DNA from: an uncultured Clostridia bacterium | GTDB taxonomy: Bacteria; Bacillota; Clostridia; TANB77; CAG-508 | Reading direction: 5' to 3' | Length of the DNA: 64,000 bases | Assembly: GCA_947624195.1 (NCBI GenBank) | Contig: CANQJH010000005.1 | Location: 1 to 64,000, forward strand | In this document: positions 20,912 to 30,380 of the stretch, in pieces | Layout: every line of letters begins with the position of its first letter | Position numbering within the stretch: position 1 is the stretch's first letter | The notes under the pieces: generated by a model | What the model saw: only the letters and a program-made list of their open reading frames with translations | What the model was told of the DNA's origin: nothing | Databases searched by the model: none | Translations under genes and position numbers: made by a program

Positions 20912-22066
20912 TTATTTTTCTCTTTCTTTTTCGTTATAGCTTATTTGCATTGCATCTGTTAGATTTTCTACTACATTGTAAGTTTTTCCTAAATGATTAA
21001 TTAATTCTTCTTCTTTTTTACTTAATTTTGTTTTTATTTCTTTCGAAGATCTTATTTGTATTCTTCCAATTACTTTTGAAAAAATGTAATCATTTTCAAC
21101 TTTTTTAATTATATTAGGGTTAATCTCAACAGCAAGATTTAGATATTGAATCGCCTTAATTGTATCATTTTTTATTAAATGTATTTTAGCTAAATATAAG
21201 TATGCATTTGATTGAATTTTTTCATCATCCGTATTTAAACTTTGATAAAAATATCGTTCCGCTTCATCATATTCTCTAAAAATCAAGCAAATTTGTCCAA
21301 GATTTAAATTTGAGATATCCTTAAACGAATTGATCTTTGCTGCTTTTTCATAATATTCCCTAGCATTTGCAAAATCGTTGAGTCTAGTATACGTCATACC
21401 TAAAGAATAGTAAAGCTCGTACTCTGCTGGCGAATACTTAAGTGCTTCATTATAAACAAGTATTGCCTCTTTAAAATTTTCATTATCATATAGTATATTG
21501 CCTAGCATCAAACTAGCTTTATAGTAATCAGGCTTCATATTTAATAAATATTGTAATAATTGTATACCATATTCATCTTTGTTATTTTCATGATAAAGCT
21601 GTGCCAATTTGCAATATGATTCATAATCTTTTGGAGAAATTTCAATAAGTTTTAAGTACTCTCCTTCCGCCTTTTCCTTTTCGTTGTTTTGCTCATATAG
21701 TTTTGCAAGCTTTTTATGTGACATATAGCTATGTGGATATTTTTCTATATTTTTCAATAGCATTTTCTTTAATGCATTTTTATTTTTTCCCGCTTTTGCA
21801 ATATTTATCAATTCATCCATGTATATATTTTGGCTTTCTAATACTAAAAATATAATTGGCAGTATTATTGAAATCAAATACATAAAACACATTACAATAA
21901 AGGGTGGATTTTTTCTAGCTAATATAAATATGAATCCAATTAGTATTCCTAGAAATTCCATTCCCAACATATATACGTAATTTGAATTTTTTTTCTTGAA
22001 CAGTCTAGCAAATGTATCTATAAAGACAGAAACTACAAATATACTAAAAATTATAATTTGTATCAT
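20912..22066 (-). CDS. Membrane-anchored TPR-repeat protein
   Basis: N-terminal TM segments plus successive TPR motifs. Confidence 0.8.
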   Translation of the reverse strand: MIQIIIFSIFVVSVFIDTFARLFKKKNSNYVYMLGMEFLGILIGFIFILARKNPPFIVMCFMYLISIILPIIFLVLESQNIYMDELINIAKAGKNKNALKKMLLKNIEKYPHSYMSHKKLAKLYEQNNEKEKAEGEYLKLIEISPKDYESYCKLAQLYHENNKDEYGIQLLQYLLNMKPDYYKASLMLGNILYDNENFKEAILVYNEALKYSPAEYELYYSLGMTYTRLNDFANAREYYEKAAKINSFKDISNLNLGQICLIFREYDEAERYFYQSLNTDDEKIQSNAYLYLAKIHLIKNDTIKAIQYLNLAVEINPNIIKKVENDYIFSKVIGRIQIRSSKEIKTKLSKKEEELINHLGKTYNVVENLTDAMQISYNEKEREK

Positions 22067-22227
22067 AACTATTTCTCATAATCAATTATCCTAACTAAAT
22101 TGATTAATCCTTTCTAATTTTTACACTATATATTTTACTACAAAATCAGTATTTTTTCAATATTTTCTAGGTATTATTATTAAAAAGGAATAGTAACAAA
22201 GCTAAAATCTTCATCATACATTATAAT

Positions 22228-23364
22228 ATGAAATTATTAAAACTTGGTTCTACTGGTCCAATGGTAGAATTTTTGCAAAATCTTTTATATAGATTAGGAT
22301 ATTACTACGGCAATATTGACGGTATATTTGGTGAGGATACTAGAAAATCAACATCTATGTTTCAGCGAAATTATGGATTAACTCCAGATGGTATAGTAGG
22401 CAACAAAACTTGGAAAGCGCTAGACCCATACATAAATGGAGCATTAGGATTTATAGTTCCAACTAATATTAATTACAGTTCAGAAATTTTAAAAATTAAT
22501 ATTAATTCACTAAAAAAAATTTACCCATTTATTGAAGTAGGTAACATAGGAAAAAGTATATTAGGGAAACAAATACCTTATATAAAAATTGGAAAAGGAT
22601 CAAAGGAAGTATTTTATTCAGCTTCATATCATGCCAATGAGTGGATAACATCAGTCGTCCTTATGAAATTTATTGCTGATTATTGTTATGCTTATCAACA
22701 AAACTTATCTATTTTTAATTATCCAGCAAGACAATTGTATGAAATAACGACTGTTTATATTGTACCAATGGTAAATCCAGATGGAGTTGACTTGGTTACA
22801 GGTGAAATTACTCCAAATTCAGAAATTTATAACTTTGCTAAGCAAATCTCTAATAGCTTTCCTCAGATACCTTTTGTTGATGGATGGAAAGCAAATATTA
22901 GAGGTGTGGATTTAAACTTGCAGTTTCCTGCATTATGGCAAAATGCAAAAAGGATAAAATATGCACAAGGATACAATCAGCCAGCCCCAAGAGACTTTGT
23001 TGGATACGGTCCTCTTACAGAGCCAGAATCTTTGGCTGTATATAATTTGACCTTGCAACATAATTTTAGGTTAGTGTTAGCATATCATTCTCAAGGCAAA
23101 ACAATATATTGGAGATTTCAAAATTATAATCCACCTCAGTCTCTTGAAATAGGAGAAAAATTTTCACAAGTAAGTGGATATACTCTTGAGGATACTCCAT
23201 ATAATTCTAGCTTCGCTGGATATAAAGATTGGTTTATTCAAATGTACAATAAGCCAGGATATACAATTGAAGTAGGTCTAGGCGAAAATCCATTACCTAT
23301 ATCTCAATTTAACGAAATTTATAGTAATAATTTAGGAATCTTAGTTTTAGGATTAGTTGTATAA
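22228..23364 (+). CDS. M14-family carboxypeptidase with N-terminal peptidoglycan-binding domain
   Basis: LKLGSTGPMVEFLQNLL...DGIFGEDTRKS; YHANEWIT; MVNPDGVDLV. Confidence 0.88.
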   Translation: MKLLKLGSTGPMVEFLQNLLYRLGYYYGNIDGIFGEDTRKSTSMFQRNYGLTPDGIVGNKTWKALDPYINGALGFIVPTNINYSSEILKININSLKKIYPFIEVGNIGKSILGKQIPYIKIGKGSKEVFYSASYHANEWITSVVLMKFIADYCYAYQQNLSIFNYPARQLYEITTVYIVPMVNPDGVDLVTGEITPNSEIYNFAKQISNSFPQIPFVDGWKANIRGVDLNLQFPALWQNAKRIKYAQGYNQPAPRDFVGYGPLTEPESLAVYNLTLQHNFRLVLAYHSQGKTIYWRFQNYNPPQSLEIGEKFSQVSGYTLEDTPYNSSFAGYKDWFIQMYNKPGYTIEVGLGENPLPISQFNEIYSNNLGILVLGLVV

Positions 23365-23435
23365 TTTTCACCATGTTCAATTACCCAAAATAGACAGTGT
23401 GAAAGCACAACAAAAAAATATTGAATTTTATAAAA

Positions 23436-23696
23436 TTAGACTTTAGAACTTGATTTTTCATGTTCATCCAATACATCAACAAATAATGGACTATCGAAGA
23501 AATCTTTTAACTCTATATTTAAACCTAAACAAATATTGAACAAAGTTGTCAAAGTAATCGTATTACCTTTGCCTGTCATAAAGTTCATCAATGTAGAATA
23601 AGATAAATTGCCTATTCTCGATAGTTCCATTAAATTTAGATGTTGAGATTTTACTAAGTTAATTATTCTTTGTCTTACAGCAACTGAAAGTAACAT
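23436..23696 (-). CDS. Cro/C1-type HTH regulator (paralog a1)
   Basis: HTH pattern; nearly identical to 26042-26302. Confidence 0.75.
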   Translation of the reverse strand: MLLSVAVRQRIINLVKSQHLNLMELSRIGNLSYSTLMNFMTGKGNTITLTTLFNICLGLNIELKDFFDSPLFVDVLDEHEKSSSKV

Positions 23697-23702
23697 TTAA
23701 GT

Positions 23703-23969
23703 TTACCTCTTTTCTATAAACTCGTTTGAATCAACATCAGCTGTTATATTTTTAAACAAATCATCATCAAAAAATTCTTTTAAACTTATTTTGCTACCTT
23801 CACAAATATGCAAAAGAGTAGTTAATGTAATACTTGTACACTTTCCATTTAAGAAACTACTAATAGTTGAATAAGCTATTCCTGATCTTAAGGCTAGCTT
23901 GTGAATTGTAATTTTGTTTTCTGCTGCTAGGTTAATTATCCTTTGTTTTACTGCATTTGATAAAGTCAT
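23703..23969 (-). CDS. Cro/C1-type HTH regulator (paralog b1)
   Basis: KLALRSGIAYSTISSFLNGK HTH; nearly identical to 26309-26575. Confidence 0.78.
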   Translation of the reverse strand: MTLSNAVKQRIINLAAENKITIHKLALRSGIAYSTISSFLNGKCTSITLTTLLHICEGSKISLKEFFDDDLFKNITADVDSNEFIEKR

Positions 23970-24183
23970 GTTTATTACCTCGATTCTTAGATTTTTTTCA
24001 GTATAACAATTGTGGTTAAAAATCGTTGACGATAAAATACTAAAAACGAAAATAATATAATTGTTTATTAAATTAAAAAATCAAGATGCTAACAAAACAC
24101 CTTGATTCTATGAATATTTTTATTATGAAATTTCTATATGAAAATTAGCCATTTCCACACGAGTCGATTAAAAAAATACCAAC

Positions 24184-24900
24184 CTAGTCATATTTTTGAT
24201 ATTCTCCATTTTTATAAATAAACTTGTTCCCTTTTTTAGCAGCTTCATATAAATCTTTTGGAAATTCTATTTCTTCAATTCCTTCTATTCCACTGTCTCC
24301 CTTATCACTCAAATCATATAGCCAAATTCTTCCTTCATGTTTTTCATCAGCTTCATAAATATGCCCATCTATTCTTTTACTGTCTAAATACTGATCTTGC
24401 TCCTCTATTTTTTCCTTAAGCATATTGTTTATCTCATTTTCAATAAACTCTGTATCTTCTTTGTCTAAAACAAACTCTTCATCCTTTTTTCTCAAAACAC
24501 TTCCCAAGTGTGTATTTTCAGGCAAATCATCTATTTTCTTTGTAATTACATTATGACTCTTACTTGAATTACAAATACACAAATTATATGCGTTATCTTC
24601 GACGGCATTTGCATCATACACATAATACATTTCTCCCTTATTTTCAGTCTCTGAAGCATATTTTTGTAAAATGTTTGCTCTTTCTAGTAGCATTTCATTC
24701 TTGTATTTTGAAATAATTTTTTTATTTCCTATTTGCAAATTATCGTCAAGTAAATTATTCCAATTTTTATTATTATCAGAAAATTTTGAACTATTTATTA
24801 AATTTTTTTCTAAATAATTTGATAGTTCTTTTATAAAATTTTGCACAAAATTATTCTCCTTTAAATTATTAAACAAATTATTCACTAAGTCCAAACTCAT
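24184..24900 (-). CDS. Hypothetical acidic protein
   Basis: Intact 238-aa ORF; no family recognised. Confidence 0.55.
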   Translation of the reverse strand: MSLDLVNNLFNNLKENNFVQNFIKELSNYLEKNLINSSKFSDNNKNWNNLLDDNLQIGNKKIISKYKNEMLLERANILQKYASETENKGEMYYVYDANAVEDNAYNLCICNSSKSHNVITKKIDDLPENTHLGSVLRKKDEEFVLDKEDTEFIENEINNMLKEKIEEQDQYLDSKRIDGHIYEADEKHEGRIWLYDLSDKGDSGIEGIEEIEFPKDLYEAAKKGNKFIYKNGEYQKYD

Positions 24901-25076
24901 TATATAATCACTCCCTCGTTATTAATTTTTATTTTGAAAAAATACTATTTGATCTAATAGTATTAAGAAATAACTCCCGATTAATTATATATTATTTACC
25001 ATAAATTTACAATAGACTAATATAAAAAATTTAAACTTTTACTTTTAAATATTCTTAAAATATAAATATTAAACCA

Positions 25077-25850
25077 TCACTCTTTTACATGGCTTTCGCC
25101 TGTAGCATAATCAATAACTATTCCTGGTTGAACATTATAGCAATACACATTAAAATGAATTCCTGTACCAGAATCTTCAACTGACCAAGCTTCCATTTCT
25201 ACCCCACTTGCTAAAAGATTATTATTTTCAAAAATAGGAGTTACACGATATAGAACATGATTATTTTCATTCTTATTTATGTACTCTGCCACTTTATTTT
25301 CAAAAGGCAACATACCCTCTGTATTTAAATATCTTGTACCTGTTATCAAATTATTTTTATTAGCATTTTCACCTGCAAGCTGCCAACCAATTATGTGACA
25401 ACGATTATATAAATATTTATCTTTAATTAAATTATCATATCTTTTTTGCACCCAGCCAGTTGGCTTAATACCTCCAATTTCTCCTCTTTCCTCATCTTTT
25501 GGAGGCATAATTTCTTTACAAATATTAGCATATCCTACTCCGCTTCTTCCTAAATAATCTAATTCACTATATTTTTCAAAGGGTTCTGTCGTATATTCTC
25601 CCTCTACAAAATATGGAATATTATTATTAATTTCAACATAAGGACTTGATAAATATTCAGGGATTGTAGATAAATCAAATATCACATTTGAACTATTCGT
25701 ATCAACATAATTATTTAATCCAGCATTTGCCGTGTCAATTTGATTTGCATTTTGTCTTATGTACCCATAAATTGAAATGCCAATTAAAATTATCACTGCA
25801 ACAGTCATCTGTCCTAAATTTAATTTCTTATATTTTCTTGATCTTGCCAT
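25077..25850 (-). CDS. Membrane-anchored DNA/RNA non-specific endonuclease
   Basis: N-terminal TM; RCHIIGWQLAGENANKNNLITGTRYLN matches the NUC/EndA-type active-site region. Confidence 0.85.
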   Translation of the reverse strand: MARSRKYKKLNLGQMTVAVIILIGISIYGYIRQNANQIDTANAGLNNYVDTNSSNVIFDLSTIPEYLSSPYVEINNNIPYFVEGEYTTEPFEKYSELDYLGRSGVGYANICKEIMPPKDEERGEIGGIKPTGWVQKRYDNLIKDKYLYNRCHIIGWQLAGENANKNNLITGTRYLNTEGMLPFENKVAEYINKNENNHVLYRVTPIFENNNLLASGVEMEAWSVEDSGTGIHFNVYCYNVQPGIVIDYATGESHVKE

Positions 25851-26041
25851 AACATTTACTCCATTAGATTTTTTACTATTTTAACATTACGGTGACAAAT
25901 TCTCAATATATTTTTGATGAAATATATAACGATAATTTAGGAATTTTGTTTTTAGGATTAGTTGTATAACTTTCACTAGGTGCAATTACCCAAAATAGAC
26001 AGTGTGAAAGCACAACAAAAAAAATATTGAATTTTATAAAA

Positions 26042-26302
26042 TTAGACTTTAGAACTTGATTTTTCATGTTCATCCAATACGTCAACAAATAATGGACTAT
26101 CGAAGAAATCTCTTAACTCTATATTTAAGCCTAAACATATATTGAACAAAGTTGTCAAAGTAATCGTATTACCTTTGCCTGTCATAAAATTCATTAATGT
26201 AGAATAAGATAAATTGCCTATTCTCGATAGTTCCATTAAATTTAAATGTTGAGATTTTACTAAATTTATTATTCTTTGTCTTATAGCAACCGAAAGAAAC
26301 AT
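26042..26302 (-). CDS. Cro/C1-type HTH regulator (paralog a2)
   Basis: Near-identical to 23436-23696. Confidence 0.75.
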   Translation of the reverse strand: MFLSVAIRQRIINLVKSQHLNLMELSRIGNLSYSTLMNFMTGKGNTITLTTLFNICLGLNIELRDFFDSPLFVDVLDEHEKSSSKV

Positions 26303-26308
26303 TTAAGT

Positions 26309-26575
26309 TTACCTCTTTTCTATAAACTCGTTTGAATCAGCATCAGCTGTTATATTTTTAAACAAATCATCATCAAAAAATTCTTTTAAATTTATTTTGC
26401 TACCTTCACAAATATGCAAAAGAGTAGTTAATGTAATACTTGTACACTTTCCATTTAAGAAACTACTAATAGTTGAATAAGCTATTCCTGATCTTAAGGC
26501 TAGCTTGTGAATTGTAATTTTGTTTTCTGCTGCTAGGTTAATTATCCTTTGTTTTACTGCATTTGATAAAGTCAT
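26309..26575 (-). CDS. Cro/C1-type HTH regulator (paralog b2)
   Basis: Start set by homology to paralog b1 (MTLSNAVK); the upstream track extension is probably non-coding. Confidence 0.75.
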   Translation of the reverse strand: MTLSNAVKQRIINLAAENKITIHKLALRSGIAYSTISSFLNGKCTSITLTTLLHICEGSKINLKEFFDDDLFKNITADADSNEFIEKR

Positions 26576-26899
26576 GTTTATTACCTCGATTCTTAGATTT
26601 TTTTCAGTATAACAATTGTGGTTAAAAATCGTTGACGATAAAATACTAAAAACGAAAATAATATAATAAATTATTATATGCAGAAAACAAATTTTATAAA
26701 CATAAGAGGAACCCAAATTCTTGATTTAAACAAAATTGAAAAAATATATTTTTAAATAAAAAAAAAAGAAACCTCTTGCGAGGAAAAGAAAAATTTTCTT
26801 TTTTATATGAAATTGTTTGCAATTGTCAATTATATTTCAATTTTTCAGCGAATAATATAATAAAAATCAAATAGTTCGTGCCAAATTTTTCTAAATTTA

Positions 26900-26932
26900 A
26901 AGAGCAATATTAAATAAAAATATTGCTCTTTT
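26900..26932 (-). terminator. Intrinsic terminator
   Basis: agagcaatatt ... aatattgctct stem; downstream of minus-strand gene 26950-27690. Confidence 0.65.
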
Positions 26933-26949
26933 ATTATTTTATATTAAAT

Positions 26950-27690
26950 TTATTTACTTTTTTTCAATATTTTAGCTATTCCTAAAACACCTAACATAGA
27001 TATTAACATGAGACTAATCCAAGTCATAATAATATCCCCTGTTTTTGGATTATCGGTTGAAGTATTTGATGTTTCAGCTGATGTGTCTTTATTTGACTCT
27101 ACTGATGTTGGATTATTTTGTGATCCATTATTTGATGAATTAACATCTTTGGCTAGTTTTTCAAAGTTACCATCGGTTAGCAAATATTCGCTATTATGAG
27201 TAATATTAAAATTGTAGTAGTCTTCTTCATCTATTTTTATATTTTCTTCTACTAAACTATAAGTATTTCCATCTGAATAATATAAACTTAAGTCTTTTGC
27301 TCCGAATAATGCTCTTAGTGCATATTCAGGTTTTATTCTAATTAATGTTTTGCAAGGTAATAATCCATTATTTGCAAATTCAATACTTAAGTAATTAGTA
27401 TAGTCATTTGCATATGTAATAACATCTTTAACTCTTGCATCTACATATTGTAATTCATTAAGTGTTTTTTCTAAATATTCGTCAGTGTTTAAGTATCCTT
27501 GTTCTTTCAAATATGAAAAATATTTTTCTATTTCTACTTTTTGAAGTTCATGTAATCCATTTAATAACTCTTCTTCAGTATAATTATCCCAATCAGCATT
27601 TCTCCAATAATCAGCCTCTAGATTTTCATTAAATTTATATTCTGGCAAAATAAATTTACTATATATTTTTTTAGAAAATTTTATTTGCAT
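26950..27690 (-). CDS. Sortase-type anchored protein (NPKTGD motif)
   Basis: C-terminal NPKTGDIIMTWISLMLISMLGVLGIAKILKKSK. Confidence 0.65.
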   Translation of the reverse strand: MQIKFSKKIYSKFILPEYKFNENLEADYWRNADWDNYTEEELLNGLHELQKVEIEKYFSYLKEQGYLNTDEYLEKTLNELQYVDARVKDVITYANDYTNYLSIEFANNGLLPCKTLIRIKPEYALRALFGAKDLSLYYSDGNTYSLVEENIKIDEEDYYNFNITHNSEYLLTDGNFEKLAKDVNSSNNGSQNNPTSVESNKDTSAETSNTSTDNPKTGDIIMTWISLMLISMLGVLGIAKILKKSK

Positions 27691-27763
27691 ATCTATATCT
27701 TTTGTTTCATTTTATTTTCTATAATTATAATATAAAAACTTTAACTGCACAATACTTTTTATA

Positions 27764-27797
27764 TAAAAAAAATCAACCATTTTACTGATTGATTTTT
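27764..27797 (-). terminator. Intrinsic terminator downstream of tRNA-Leu
   Basis: Minus strand aaaatcaatca gtaaaa tggttgatttttttt. Confidence 0.75.
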
Positions 27798-27838
27798 GTA
27801 TCTATCTGTTCCATTAGTTCGAACAGATACGTCGTTGG

Positions 27839-27923
27839 TGCAGATACCCGGAATCGAACCGGGACGGATTATTAGTCCGCAGGATTTTAAGTCCTGTGCG
27901 TCTACCAGTTCCGCCATATCTGC
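27839..27923 (-). tRNA. tRNA-Leu (anticodon UAA)
   Basis: Acceptor GCAGATA/TATCTGC, anticodon stem CAGGA-CTTAAAA-TCCTG, long variable arm, GGTTCGATTCC T-arm. Confidence 0.93.
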
Positions 27924-28018
27924 ATGCATATTCAATTAAGACAATACTTATTATAATACTTTTTCATCTACTTTGTCAACTACTTTTTTAAACTTTTTAT
28001 CTCCTTATATAACGCTTA

Positions 28019-28050
28019 TAAAAAGATAGGCTATCTCTAGCCTATCTTAT
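28019..28050 (-). terminator. Intrinsic terminator after HU gene
   Basis: Minus strand aagataggcta gaga tagcctatctttttat. Confidence 0.8.
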
Positions 28051-28084
28051 ATGAATTCATATGTATAATATAAAACTCATCTAA

Positions 28085-28363
28085 TTATTTTTTATTAACA
28101 ACTTCTTTTAAAGCTTTTCCTGCTTTGAATACAGGAGCCTTTGATGCTGGTATTTTGATTTCTTCCTTAGTTTGAGGATTTCTTCCTTTTCTAGCTGCTC
28201 TCTTTCTTACTTCGAAAGATCCAAAGCCAACTAATTGAACTTTGTCACCTTTCTTTAAGCTGTCTGTTACAGCTGATACAAAAGCGTCTAAAGAAGCTTC
28301 AGCACTCTTTTTTGTTTCTCCTGTTTTAGCAGCCATTGCTGCGATTAAATCAGATTTGTTCAT
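28085..28363 (-). CDS. hup: HU family DNA-binding protein
   Basis: [22 protein letters not shown]...[28 protein letters not shown]. Confidence 0.97.
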   Translation of the reverse strand: MNKSDLIAAMAAKTGETKKSAEASLDAFVSAVTDSLKKGDKVQLVGFGSFEVRKRAARKGRNPQTKEEIKIPASKAPVFKAGKALKEVVNKK

Positions 28364-28533
28364 TTAATTTACCTCCTATTAAGATACAAATATGTTATAG
28401 AATTAAGATTGTACTCTTACTCTACTACCTTATTATTCGCCAATTAAAAACAAAATCCTTCTTTTTTTTTATTTTTTTCACTTTCAAAGTCAAGTGTGCC
28501 TAAGCTTTGCCAAAGTTTGTGACGTGTAAGTGT

Positions 28534-30162
28534 TTATTTTACAAGTGTTCGAGCATTACTATTTTTTCTGAATTTAATAAAAAATATTTCATTTTTATTT
28601 AAAATTTTTACTAAAAATAACGAAATAATATATATAATTAATCCTAAAATTAATGAAATTAATAGTCCAACTATATTATTTATATTTACACTTAAAATTT
28701 TATATGCTATTTGTGAGCTGAAAATCATAAGTGAGCTACATATTAATGGTTTAATGAGGTTTGATTTGTATATTGTTATATTTGTATATTTCTTAACTGC
28801 TATTAAACTTATCGTAAAAATGACACTATTATATGCCACTGTAGCTATAGCTGCTCCTTTGGTACCACCTATTGGTAAATTTACTTTTGGAACTAATATG
28901 TTATTAAGTAATGCCTTTACTAAAACTCCACACGTTACTGCAATTATTGGAACTTTTGATTTCCCTATTCCGTATAAAACTACATTTAACATTTGTGTAA
29001 TTGTAATGAATAGTATAGAAATGGAGCTAATCTTTAATATAACTGCTCCACTGGATGCGTTTGGAAATAATAGTTTCAAGATTTCTTCACCATAAAATAG
29101 GAAAGTTACTATTATTGGTACTGTTAACGTTAAGCCAAATGTTATTGATTTATTGATTCTATCTTCCCTCTTTTTTAAATTACTTTTTGAAGCTACAATG
29201 CTTGGCAGTAATGCTGTTGTAATTGCTGAATTAAATGATAACGGAAAGCTTACCAAAGTTTCAACTTTTCCGCTTAATATTCCATATTCTATTTTGGCTT
29301 GTTCATAACCTATTACATCTTTTAATTTATTTACTATTGTTGTAGAATCAATATTCTTAGCTATTGTTCCTATTACAGCTGTTAGCGAAATTGGTACAGC
29401 TACCTTTACTATTTCACTAATTATTGTAAGTGTTCTAACTCTTGTAACATTTGCACTACTTTTTATGTCTATTCCTATTTCGTGTCTTTGTTTTAAAAAT
29501 GCTTTATACAAATATAAAAATTCACATATATTCGCTACTGTTGATGACAAATTTGCACAAGCAGCCATTACTGTTGTGTTTGTGTTGGACATTAATACAA
29601 CTGAAATTTCTATAAATATAATTGTAGATATTGTTCTCGTTATCTGGTCGATAGACTGTGCTTTTGCTGTGTCTTTTTGATTTTCTCTTCCTCCAAAGTA
29701 TCCTCTAAAAACTGCAACTATTGTTGAAAAGAATACAGAAGGTGCTAGGGCTATAATAGAAAGTTGCGCTTCTGGTATTTTCAAATAATAACAGGCTATT
29801 TGCTTTGAGAAAATAGCAAGAGTTAAACTTCCACATAGTCCAATTATGCTAAAAATTAATACAGATATTTTAAATATTTTATATGCACCCTTGTGGTCTC
29901 CTCTTGAACTTCTTTCTGCAACTAACCTAGATATTGCTCCTGGAATACCTATTGATGAGAAGCTTATAATTAAGGAATAAACCTGAAATCCTGCTGATGA
30001 AATTGCGTTACCCGCGTCTCCAAAGCCATTTCTATTTGTTAAGTATAATTTATGTACTAATCCTAAACACTTTACAATTATTTGTGAAATAAGCAAAGCA
30101 AAAACACTTTGCCTAAAAGTTTCTTTATACTTTTTACTCATGTTTCCTTCCTTTTCATTCAA
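28534..30162 (-). CDS. Polysaccharide biosynthesis/SpoVB/MurJ-like flippase
   Basis: Multi-TM MOP-superfamily pattern (GIPGAISRLVAER). Confidence 0.8.
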   Translation of the reverse strand: MNEKEGNMSKKYKETFRQSVFALLISQIIVKCLGLVHKLYLTNRNGFGDAGNAISSAGFQVYSLIISFSSIGIPGAISRLVAERSSRGDHKGAYKIFKISVLIFSIIGLCGSLTLAIFSKQIACYYLKIPEAQLSIIALAPSVFFSTIVAVFRGYFGGRENQKDTAKAQSIDQITRTISTIIFIEISVVLMSNTNTTVMAACANLSSTVANICEFLYLYKAFLKQRHEIGIDIKSSANVTRVRTLTIISEIVKVAVPISLTAVIGTIAKNIDSTTIVNKLKDVIGYEQAKIEYGILSGKVETLVSFPLSFNSAITTALLPSIVASKSNLKKREDRINKSITFGLTLTVPIIVTFLFYGEEILKLLFPNASSGAVILKISSISILFITITQMLNVVLYGIGKSKVPIIAVTCGVLVKALLNNILVPKVNLPIGGTKGAAIATVAYNSVIFTISLIAVKKYTNITIYKSNLIKPLICSSLMIFSSQIAYKILSVNINNIVGLLISLILGLIIYIISLFLVKILNKNEIFFIKFRKNSNARTLVK

Positions 30163-30380
30163 TATTAGCTTGCCTTTTAAAATATATGTGCATATCTATT
30201 TTAAAATTACGGAAATGTAAAGTTTAGATGTTTCATTAATACTAAAAATATGAATATAGGTTATTTTTAATTAAGCAATCATCTATGAGCATTAATTTTT
30301 ATAAAAAAAATTCCTTAAAAGTATTGTTTTTTTTGTCATTTTGTAGGATAATATAAGTATATAGTTGAAAGGATAAAAGT

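Larger units (their letters stand above)
23308..24061. repeat. Direct duplication copy 1 (M14 3' end + two HTH genes)
   Basis: High visual identity to 25912-26666. Confidence 0.85.
25912..26666. repeat. Direct duplication copy 2
   Basis: High visual identity to 23308-24061, including a remnant of the M14 C-terminus (NLGILFLGLVV*). Confidence 0.85.
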
